NCBI GenBank assembly: GCA_026413225.1
Contig: CM048557.1
Span: 1,860,001-1,924,000, forward strand
Origin: Otis tarda
Taxonomy: Eukaryota > Chordata > Aves > Otidiformes > Otididae
Direction: 5' to 3'
Length of the DNA: 64,000 nucleotides
In this document: one piece after another, positions 51,916 to 61,160 of the stretch
How the letters are laid out: every line of letters starts with the position of its first letter
Position numbering within the stretch: the stretch's first letter is position 1
Program-made: the position numbers and the translations under genes
The notes under the pieces: model-generated
Databases searched by the model: none
What the model was told of the DNA's origin: nothing
What the model saw: only the letters and a program-made list of their open reading frames with translations

Positions 51916-51977
51916 CACCTTGGGAGAGCTATCTAATCCCATACTTCAGACCTCACGTCAGTCTCAAATTCCTATCA
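51916..51977 (-). repeat. 62-bp inverted repeat, right arm
   Basis: Reverse complement of 50713-50774 at 60 of 62 positions (C/T and A/G differences only). The 1141 bases between the arms are not self-complementary by eye. The flanks show no matching 2-, 5- or 8-base target duplication. Confidence 0.9.
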
Positions 51978-54900
51978 CTGAGGCCAAGGTCTATGGGTGG
52001 GAGAACAGACGTGGCTACTACACAGCACTGACGTTTGCCTACTGCAGGATTCACGCACTCTCTCCGGGCTGTTACTAACAGGAGAATAGAAGACATTCTG
52101 CCTGATTCATCCAGGCAACTCCGGTAGTGAGTCAGACCTGCCACCAACAGCCTGCATAAATTTGGCCATATCAATTCTCGATATCCCTCTCCTCTGCCCA
52201 GCTCCTGCAGATCTTATCCATGGAGACAAAGACCTCCAAGTCAAGGGTTCCACTATACATTTGCACAGTGCTGATCAGAAGACAGCTGGGATTTCTGCTA
52301 GCTGCCACAGTGTTACTGTCATAGAATAATACATTTAAAAATTCATATAATCAAGTAGAGAATGTAGTGAGAATCTATTACAGACTCCAGAAGACAGATT
52401 CTGGCATTTTTAAGGCAGAGAATTTGAAGATAGTAACTTGGACTTTCCATATCAGTATTAAAAAAAAAGAAAGCAGAATATTCTCATTTGTTCATTTTCA
52501 AACCCAAGTAGAAGAGAGCTGTAATAATTACAGTCATGGTTTTATCTCCTAAAAATATCTGCCTTCGCCTCAGGAAACTCAAGATATGATGTCAAAAATA
52601 GCATCTTGGTTACAAAACACCAGCTGAACAGACAAAATTTCTGAAGACAATAGAAACAATGCTGTTACACAGAGACCTCCTCTACACCGCACAACTGTAG
52701 TCAGAATAGAATTCATGGTAACAGCAGCATGAGGATGGAATTTCATGTTTCAAAGTTTCAGGTACCTGGCAGCCTACTCAGCATTATCTGTCCACACTGT
52801 ACCACCAAACAGCCTGTTACTGAGCTACTTCTCAAGTTCCTAAATTAAAGGAGCCCATAAGTTTCTAAGGAGGCTACAGAGGTAGCATCGGAAGGCCAAG
52901 TGCAGCAGAGAAAGATTCCTCCATAGACGATGGAAGTGCCATTGGACTCTGACCATAATGCGGCTTAGCGAACAAAACAAGAAGACATTAGAAGACATTT
53001 TTAAATACAAACAAATAAGGGAAATTAAAAGGAAAATAATGTAACAAACAAATGCAAAAGAATTCATCTCAGAGGAGGTATGACACAGTATGGAGTCAGT
53101 TTTCACTTTTGCATTAGAAGGGAATTTAATTTCATTAAAGAAGTAGTTTTGCTAGTTGTGGACCAGTAAAATTACCTCATTTATTATCAGCAGTCACAGA
53201 GTATCTGCTCTAGACTCATGACACTATTGCACACTGTACTAAGTCCAGTCTCCAATCTCCGGGCCAAGCGTAGCTAACGACAAAATCTTACAGCTGCAGT
53301 AAATGAGGACAGCTGTTAACCGCTAAAGATGATTCATGTCCTGTTACGCCCTCTGCCATACTCTATACATTAACAGCTGACGATCAAACTCCCAGGCTGT
53401 TCTAATGGCAACCAGGATTCCCCATCACCCTCAGGAAGCCATCTTCACAACCACCACTACCGTCTTAAGATCTGAGCCCAATATTCACTTTTTTAAATCA
53501 CCACAGATTTTCTTTACACATCACATCTCTAACGTTCAGACAGATAATATTAGCTTATCCCTCCATACCGCAGCTTATGCCTGCTTTCATAGTATAATGT
53601 CAACAGCAAGAGCTTTCTGCTAAACACATAATTAAACTAAACTGCTTCTGTGGTTTGTCACAGGTAAGGGAACAATGCTAGGTAGAGGCCACCAAAAACT
53701 TCAACGTTTTGCCCCTAGAGATGATGGAGAAACCATATAGCCCATGCCAGGCTCAGTGATAAACAAAAGTTTGCAGTCTATTTTTATAAAGTCTCCTATT
53801 TTGCACATATGCACTTGCAGGTCCCAATTCTGTACAACTGGATGCAGAGTACTAGACTGTTTCATAAGCACTCAGCTCATGCAAGAGGAAAAAAACCTAA
53901 ACTCCATCAGCCACAAACAAACAATACACTGGGATGCAATTCTTGAGTTTTGCCCTGTTCCATAAACACAGAGAGTAAGTATCACTACCATGTAGGAGCC
54001 ATCGCTCAGAACACAGTCTTCAACTCAATGCACAGTAACTCTTGCATTTGTTGCAGAAATACAGAAAGCGTACCTTGTGTGCAGAGACAGATATCTTTTT
54101 CTGACCCAGTAAACAACAAAAGACATTTCGCATCATATAGCAGCCTCAGCACCAGGCACCTGTGAGCAAAGGCTCTTCTGAGTTTCAGGCCCTGGGATAA
54201 GCCATGTTTCCCACTGCTCCCTTTGCCTTCCCTTGTATGCACAACAGTTAACTGGCAGATCACAACCACCTCCAGACCCGATATGCCCAGGTGATTTTTA
54301 CGTTGGACTGCTAAGGCAGATACTGCCATGAGAGAGGGCAATATCCGGGACCAACCTGATCTCAAACATAATAGGCAACTCCCAGCAGCTACACGTAGGT
54401 CTTGCTTTATGAGTCTCTTCATATGTATTTATCTAGATTTTGATCATGTAAATAAAAATCACTCATTAGTAATAAAATAGACATAACAGTCTAGCAGAAA
54501 GTCAAAAGACCTGTCTTTGAATCTCTGCACGGCTGCAGGCTGGTTGTATCAACCTGGGCAACATCTTCCAAAGTGACACCCAGCCACAGCGTAACCGAAG
54601 CACTGAGCTGAGTCCAGAACCTTAGCTATCTCCATCTCTTTATGGCCCATAAATCATCTGCTCAAAGACTGCAGTACACAACCCACTCTTTCCACTGAAG
54701 CTGTGCCATTATGCAGAGATAACAAACATGACCAAAATTAGCTTTTTCAGAGAGAAAAGACAAAACTCTTAGCAATAAGAGAACTTGTGGAGGGCACAGA
54801 AGTCAGTTTCCAGCCTCTGCTCCCAATTCATTTTTTAACCTTTTGTTGAAGACTCTCATAGGAACTACAGAAATTGTTTAGATTGAAGAAAAGAGAATCC

Positions 54901-57900
54901 AGGTTGATTCCCTTCCTAACTACAAAGCTACCATTTGCTCTCACTTTGTACAAAAATCAATTTTTTCTTGTGTCTTAAAGAGAAAGGCTTAAAAGACACA
55001 ATCTCAGAAAAAAAAAACCTAGTAACCAGCACGCTATTCTCTTTGTATAAACCTGAAGAATTAATAGAGCAATCTAGCTGACAACTGGGGGTGGGAGGGT
55101 AACCACCCCACCAAAAAAACACCAAAACTCATTCTGAAAAAACAACTTCAATCATGAAAGGAATATCTCAATTTCCAGTAATAAAATACAGTTACCTTAA
55201 CAAGGCCAGAGTATCTCTCCTCAGTTTGGCCACTGTGTCCTAACCATAGCAAAATAAATCCTCAGTGGAAGAACCACCAAGAAAGAATATAATTAGAAGA
55301 GAACTAAAGATATTAAAAGCACAAGAAAAACTTTAATAATAGTAATAATAACTTATCAAGTTGTAGTCAACATAACCAATATCATTAAGGCTTCAGTTGA
55401 CAATCCTTGAAATACCTGCACTTCCAGCAATGGAATACAGCAATATAAGTCTTCTAGCTGAAATCACTATGTTAAGGTTTTCTTTAGTGAACCGATTCCT
55501 AAGCATGGAAGAACATGAAAGTTAAATTCAAATTAATCCGCACTGACATGCAGCAATCTAGAAAGACTTGAGAAGTCACAGCCTAAAGAGAAAAAAAAGA
55601 ATGGGATTAATCTGGCATGCCTTACATATCCAAGTAGTTCTTTCTCTTGCAATTAGTTACATTGGGACAACAGGTCTCTTTGCTTGTACAGAGACCGTGA
55701 ATATAGAGCCCTCTGTAGTGGAGCAAGAGCTGTGTTCCCAGGGCTACCGTCTACTGCTGATTTGTCTCTCAATACATATATTATAATGAATAAATACACT
55801 GCAGTGAATTATAAACATGTTTAATTGCTTTTGAGCTTCAGGGAAATAAGCTGGAGGGATTTAAAAATTAATTATTCCCAAAAGGAAAGTACCACAAGAG
55901 TGAGACACAGTGGACTGCCCATGCGAATCGTAGCGAGCCTGACTTCATAAAATCCAGCTAGCTAGCCAGGCTGCACAGGATAGTCATCACAAACCAGAGG
56001 TTTATGTACTGCATTCTTCCTCATATTTGAGATCAAGAAATAAAGGGTAGATATCAAACACAGAATTTACTTACCCAAATCTTTAGATGGCTAAAATTAA
56101 GAATCTGCGTTGACCTAGTTCCCAAACTCAAAATATGCAATTTATGAAAGCAAATAATTCCACCCTAACACCTGTCCAAGACACAGGGAATGAATCACAT
56201 ACTGGAGATCTCTCCCCCCCCCCAGCTGACCACAGGGTGATTAGATACTACGGGACAGCTAACATTAGCTGAAGTAAATCCACAGAGCAAATAATTCTAA
56301 GCAGCAGGTTGAGAGATAATACATTCACCTTCTCTCTTCAAAATTTTTCAGTCCACACAGTGCTTGACATTCCATTTATGACAACAGATGTAGCACCTTG
56401 CAAAGATGAGTGACCAAACCCCTAGTACAACATAGATGTCTTAGTAATCATCCATTGATCTTAAATAAGAATTCAGCTGGTTCAGAAATCAACTATGTGT
56501 TAACAACTTTAACTTAGATCTACTTCATGTATTAACTGCATGTAATTTATTAATTCTGTTTAGGTTCCAAGGCAGGGGTGGGGGAGCAGCAAGGGAGAGG
56601 AAGCAAGTTCATTTCTCAGACTTCATAGTCCATAATCTTTTAAAAGAATGCTGGAATGCAAACATCATCTGATTAAAACTAGGAAGGCTGAAATTATTAA
56701 AATGACATTGCATAATAAGGCAAACAGGATGGCATGCATGAGGTGTTTTAAGTGATATCGGCTTAACAATAGCACGGCTTTTCAAGAAAAAGATTCAACT
56801 CATCATCTATGATGGCCTAAAGCCTAAATCAATAAATTGCTCCCTTCTCGATAGTGTTCTTCCTCAGTACTAGACAGGTAGCATTCAGATGCACTTAACA
56901 CCACAATCACCACAACACACTGCAATAGAAAAGTACACAGCTCATCATCACCATAAAAAGGTAAAGTGATTTGACCAAAACCACCTTGTAAACTGCGGCA
57001 GGCCACAAGCCAAGGATTCATGATTCCCATGCTCAAGTTCCAGTGTCATGCTTCCACTCCACAAAATACTTCTTTCTGTGGTCCACACTGCCCAATTGGA
57101 CTGCAATGCTGCCAATCCTGCCCCAGACTGCCTACCCCAGACCCACGACTCTTGCACAGCACGCCCACAGGCTGGACATAAATTAATACATAATAAGGGA
57201 AGAAGGAAGCAGAGAAGTACCGTACAGGCAGAACGGACACACATGCTCTTACTCCATTTCCAGCACCCAGAAAATGTGTGCAGAGAAAATATTATCCTTC
57301 AACATTTGCACAAGTGTGAATACACAGCAGTGTGAGATGTGCAATATGGCAGGTACGTACTTGCGCATTAAAACTTTTCCACTCTTGGCCAGTACCAGTA
57401 CCAATATCAGTATTTCCCTTTCCATACTGTTCTTTCCGAACACAACGCACGCACACTTCATTCTCCCTGAACTTCTCTTATTTGGAAATCCCGTTTCAGT
57501 CTAATACTTTTCTTGCGATGAAAATGTATTTTTAAAAATACATACTTTAAAAAGCATCTTATATGAAGGCACCTCTTATTCCTTCTCATTTCTAGGACAC
57601 TTGGTAAAATATTACAAGACTGCAATTTATATGCTAAAGGAATTCCCAGATGGCATCTAATTAAACAATTCAATCAGAAAACAAATTAAAATGAAGTATT
57701 AGTGTAACCCCATGTGTAAAATGCGGCAGTTAAAGCTCTCTGGTATTTGCAGGATATCATATGGAATGCAATTCTATTACCCGTGCTAATTTCATGCCTG
57801 TTTAGCACTGCAGAACATCTGAGCTATTGACACTCCTCTCCGACATAAAAATAAGTTGTCCAAGGAAAAGTTTAATAGCAAACTACAGATAACCCTTATA

Positions 57901-59669
57901 ACCTTGTCCAGAACCATTACAGCAGCTGGTTTACCCAATTTACGGCAATGAATCTCAAACTTACAATTTCTTAAAGCTAACACTCAAGCTCACCCCAAAC
58001 CTAGTCAAGCTTGGGATATTCCTTCCAATGACTTCAGTGAGTTTTGCACCATGACCCAAAATTCACAGTATCTGACAGTGCTAAGCAAAACCTGATTAAA
58101 ATAACATCATATTCTGCAATCTCTGCCACAGGAATTCCTTGTGAACCCCTGCTTTTACTTACCATTTGGCAAGTAAAAGCACAGAAAACCCACTTAGGGA
58201 TAATGATCTGTGACTTCTGTTTTACTTATTTATCTTAAAGAGTAAGCAGTTTCAATAAGGTACGAAAAGTTTGTAAACTTTATTTTTCCCCCCTAAATGT
58301 TTTAGTACTTATTACCAAACTGTTCACTTGATGATTTTTAGAAGACTCTCTTCACCTTTCATACCATTGTTACTTAAGGGAAATATCTTCTGGTTTGGCT
58401 TATGCATAATCACAAAAAGTCACCAAAAAAGTTCATGCTCTGATCCATGCTATTAGTATGGACTTAAGTATGCCTTCCTCTACCACTCTGAGAAGAATTA
58501 CTGACAAAAGGAACATGCTGATATGGACATCATTATTTCCCTTTAAAAGAAATAAGAGTAGTGGAGTTTCACAGTAACAAAGCTGAAAGAGTTATGCTCC
58601 AATCTCATACAGAAAGTCAATTAATTTCATGTATCTAACTCTTAACAGAGCCTTTTGAAAAATCCCTGCCTTCATACATGCTTCCACAGTGCACTCCACT
58701 GGCATGCAGACAAGAATATATTTCCTTTTTAAAATCCATTACAGGAATCAAGAAAAACTTAAGGACTGCAAGAGAGAACTTAAAACTTGCAGGAGCTGTT
58801 ATAACTCATCCTCCAAAAAAGAATCAGTATTTTACTAATTTACCCAAGATCACAAGACTACCTGAGAAATGAAGGTATATACAAACTGAATGGTGACGTG
58901 CCATATTTAAAAAAAAAAATGAATGTCAGTCACAGCAAAGTAGTTGGGCTTTCGTAATGCTGCAAACTTATGAGTATTGACAAGCAGGAAAACCCCAATT
59001 CATACAGGATTAGCCACCCTGCCTTCATATTCACCTTTCTTCATATTCTCAGAAGACCAGTTGGCCAAAGCTGCCTGGAAGCGAGAGAGATTTTCTGTGC
59101 TGATGACAGGTATCCTGTACTAGATGGTCTGCTCTTCCTTTTCAGATACAGGAAACTAGAATTGGGATTTGAATATTCAGCTGGAGGTTACACAGAAGCA
59201 GAGACAGACAGTCCCTCTAGATTTTTTAAAAGTCTCACCTACCCCCACCCTCAGCCTCCGTACTACCCAACCCATTTAGCAGACTGAGGGAATGACTGCA
59301 TGATGCCATGCAGGTTACGAAAATATAAAGACAGTAACGATCACCCAGCAAAGTCATGTAAAATCCCAAACTCCTAGGAAATAATCATCCCCTCCCCCAC
59401 TACTTGTCCACTTCAACCCTTCTCCCAGAGCTCCCACTGAAAGGAGATCAAGTTAGGAAGGCATTACACAAATGAGACATTGCCCCACTTACAATCCCCA
59501 GTGGCTCCCAGCACCACAGCAGCACTAAGGGAAAACCTCGGGCGCACCCGGACACGCACAGGCTCTCAGCACGGATGAGCAGAGTCAGGCTTACAGGGGG
59601 AGGAGAACAAAAATTCCCGTTTGGGAAAAGAAACATAACAGATACGAAACAGTGTCGGTAATAGCAAGG
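51978..59669. other. Intron sequence leading to GALNT18 exon 1
   Basis: About 7.7 kb with no recognised CR1, LTR or exon. A weak MIR-like similarity at about 54493-54580 (TTTGAATCTCTGCACGGCTG, then ACCTGGGCAA) is too decayed to call. GC content rises from about 59500 into the CpG island. Confidence 0.5.
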
Positions 59670-60130
59670 TGGGAAGAGGCTCCCCCGCCCTTCGCGCCGA
59701 GCCCTCCCCGCTGACCACCCCCCATTTTAGCAAAGGCACCGACAGGCCGGGAGCCGAGCTCAGGTTTATGACGGCACCAGGCCGGGCCGCCCCGCAGCCC
59801 CTTCGCCTGCCAAGTCCCAGCCCCGAGCCCTCGCTGCCCCCTCTCCGCGGGGCCCCGGCTCGCCAGCCCGCTCGGAGGCCGGGCTGGGAGGAGCGAGGGG
59901 AGCGGGGCAGGCCCCCCGGGGTGGGGGGACCGCCGGGGACTCCCGGACGCACCGCAGCCCCCGGCTCTTCCGGGCCGTGGAACGGCGCTGGCCACACGAA
60001 TGTCACAGGCGCAGGCACACGCACAGACACGCACACAGAGACACAGGCACCGCGGCGGGAGGGGATGGAGGCTGCACACGGCAAGCGGCGGCGTGGGGAG
60101 GGGAGAGGAAGCAAGCAGGGGGTAAGGTGG
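59670..60130. promoter_or_regulatory. GC-rich lobe at the start of GALNT18 intron 1
   Basis: This is a strongly GC- and CpG-rich stretch immediately downstream of the exon 1 donor. With the lobe at 60615-61160 it brackets the exon, so the CpG island runs across the first exon into the intron. Positions 60003-60052 hold an imperfect CA-rich run. Long open frames occur here on both strands, but they follow from GC composition and resemble no protein I know. Confidence 0.7.
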
Positions 60131-60133
60131 TAC

Positions 60134-60368
60134 CTTGGATGTGCTGCTTGATGACATTTTCCAAATGGTCCAGCCTCTCTATAATCCTCAAAGTGTCCCC
60201 TTTGTCTTCCTCTAACTTTTTTTCCGAGATCGGCTCCTGCACTTTCACATAAACACTGGCAATGTAGTTGGTGACCCAGCCCACGTACAGCAGGCAGACG
60301 ATGTTAGTCATTCCACTCAAAATCACGCAAGTGGACACTAAAGTTTTGGTTTTCCTGGTGCACACCAT
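60134..60368 (-). CDS. GALNT18: GALNT18 first coding exon (N-terminus, residues 1-78)
   Basis: This is the first coding exon of polypeptide N-acetylgalactosaminyltransferase-like 18, a type II membrane glycoprotein of the GT27 family. The translation begins MVCTRKTKTLVSTCV and ends NVIKQHIQ, which I recognise as the vertebrate GALNT18 N-terminus, nearly identical to the human protein over 78 residues. Residues 1-9 are a short basic cytosolic tail. Residues about 10-35 are a hydrophobic signal-anchor. Residues about 45-78 are charged and heptad-like and begin the lumenal stem. The catalytic GT-A and ricin-type lectin domains lie in later exons outside the window. The ATG at 60368 has A at -3 and G at +4. 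The exon ends CAAG followed by GT (60133-60132), a good donor, leaving phase 1. GALNT18 belongs to the GALNT8/9/17/18 (Y) subgroup, which has weak or no transferase activity in vitro; it has been reported as an ER-resident helper of O-glycosylation. The identity is very secure. Confidence 0.96.
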
Positions 60369-60384
60369 CCTGAGATCCCTCCAT
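60304..60384 (-). other. Overlapping upstream ORF at the GALNT18 start (26 codons)
   Basis: An ATG at 60384 lies 16 bases upstream of the GALNT18 ATG and in a different frame. It reads 26 codons (MEGSQDGVHQ at the start) and stops with TAA at 60306-60304, inside the GALNT18 coding sequence. Its context is weak at -3 (T) but has G at +4, whereas the main ATG has A at -3 and G at +4. Known behaviour of overlapping upstream frames suggests it could lower initiation at the main ATG if ribosomes use it; leaky scanning past it is likely. Confidence 0.55.
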
Positions 60385-60486
60385 ATAGCTCCAAAAATCC
60401 TGCGATCCAGAAAACAAAAATAAACTGCGATGAAAATAAATCCTCCCCCCCCGCCCCTTTTCCCCAAAACGGAGAGCACTCCGAAG

Positions 60487-60501
60487 TCAGTGAATTTCCA
60501 T
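60487..60501 (-). other. Upstream ORF, 4 codons (MEIH)
   Basis: A minimal ATG-to-TGA frame in the GALNT18 leader, left of the acceptor-like site, so probably in the mature leader whichever upstream structure is used. Confidence 0.4.
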
Positions 60502-60581
60502 GCAGAAAGTTCTCTAATCCACAGAATAAAAATATTCGTCGCCTACCTAGGAGGAGAGGTGGGGGCGGGGAGGGCTGATAA

Positions 60582-60605
60582 TTAGAATCCTGGATTTTGG
60601 TACAT
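60582..60605 (-). other. Upstream ORF, 7 codons (MYQNPGF)
   Basis: A second short ATG-to-TAA frame in the GALNT18 leader, right of the acceptor-like site near 60547. It would be absent from a transcript that splices into that site. Confidence 0.35.
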
Positions 60606-60950
60606 TAAAATAGCTGAAACTTTGCGATAGCGGTGCCGACAGCACCGCAGCGAGGCGTGCCAGCCGCCTGCCTGCCCGCCCGCTGCTCTTAGGCACCGGC
60701 TTCCACCACGGCCATCAAGGACGCGAGGAGCCCAGCGCCCAAGTGTTGCAAACTTTGTTCCCTCCGACGCCGCTCCCCATTACAACCGGCCACGGCTCCA
60801 GAATCAGACCTCGGGAGCAGCTCGCCGGGAGCGGCGCTCGCTCCGCAGCCGATTGACAGCCCCCTCCTCCAATAAAGGGCCGGCTCCGGCGCGGGGGTTG
60901 CCGCCATCACCGTATGGCCGACGGGGACCCGCGCGGGGCGGGGCTAGCGC
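60600..60950 (-). promoter_or_regulatory. GALNT18: GALNT18 CpG-island promoter region
   Basis: The DNA upstream of GALNT18 is rich in CpG and GC boxes. A CCAAT element lies at 60869-60873 (plus-strand spelling, so inverted relative to GALNT18). A canonical Sp1-type GGGGCGGGGC lies at 60935-60944, and another GC-box-like run sits at 60561-60570. There is no convincing TATA box, which fits dispersed initiation from a CpG island. Because the CCAAT and GC boxes work in either orientation, divergent transcription to the right is possible, but no recognisable gene is seen there. Confidence 0.7.
60689..60715 (-). other. Upstream ORF, 8 codons (MAVVEAGA)
   Basis: A short ATG-to-TAA frame in the GALNT18 leader. 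It counts only if the transcription start lies right of 60715 and the leader is not spliced. Context is T at -3 and G at +4. Confidence 0.35.
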
Positions 60951-61160
60951 GGGGCCCACCTGCTCCTCGCGCACACAGGCAGACAGAGAGGGGCGGCGGG
61001 GCCCCTTCGCCGTGCTGCAAGCCGGGCCGGGAGGGCGGGGACGGCGCCCGCCCGCTCTGTCGGCAGCCGAGAATTCCCAGCCAGGGTCGGGAGCAGCAGC
61101 CGCCAGCTCCCGCTTGCTGCTAGGTGAACGCTGTGCGGCTTGGCAGGGCAGGGCAGCCGG
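60951..61160. promoter_or_regulatory. Distal part of the GALNT18 CpG island
   Basis: GC-rich, CpG-rich sequence continues upstream of the likely promoter and fades by about 61160. Open frames on both strands are compositional and none is recognisable. It may hold upstream promoter elements or support divergent non-coding transcription; neither can be shown from sequence. Confidence 0.5.

Larger units (their letters stand above)
1..60133 (-). other. GALNT18: GALNT18 intron 1, proximal part (partial)
   Basis: The exon 1 donor GT lies at 60133-60132 on the minus strand, so transcription continues leftward through this whole stretch. I looked for the exon 2 protein region that follows HIQ in GALNT18, and for any later catalytic-domain exon, among the open frames; none is present. 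The intron is therefore longer than 60 kb, consistent with the very large GALNT18 introns in other vertebrates. Its visible content is repeats plus single-copy AT-rich DNA. Confidence 0.88.
60369..60870 (-). other. GALNT18: GALNT18 5' UTR and upstream leader (right limit uncertain)
   Basis: This is the sequence directly upstream of the GALNT18 ATG on the minus strand. It mixes an AT-richer stretch (about 60480-60610) with GC-rich DNA (60615-60870). It holds four upstream ATGs, at 60384, 60501, 60605 and 60715. A pyrimidine-rich run ends in CCTAG just before 60547 on the minus strand and resembles a splice acceptor. Part of this region could therefore be an intron with an upstream non-coding exon. 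The transcription start cannot be placed from sequence alone; the right limit used here is the inverted CCAAT motif at about 60870. Confidence 0.55.

Noticed and set aside
54493-54580. MIR-like SINE remnant
   Set aside because: Only scattered words match the MIR core; too decayed to call without an alignment score.
59566-60157. Overlapping frames of 160-188 codons on both strands
   Set aside because: They lie in the CpG island and are Pro/Ala/Arg/Gly-rich by GC composition; none is recognisable and the region adjoins the GALNT18 donor as intron.
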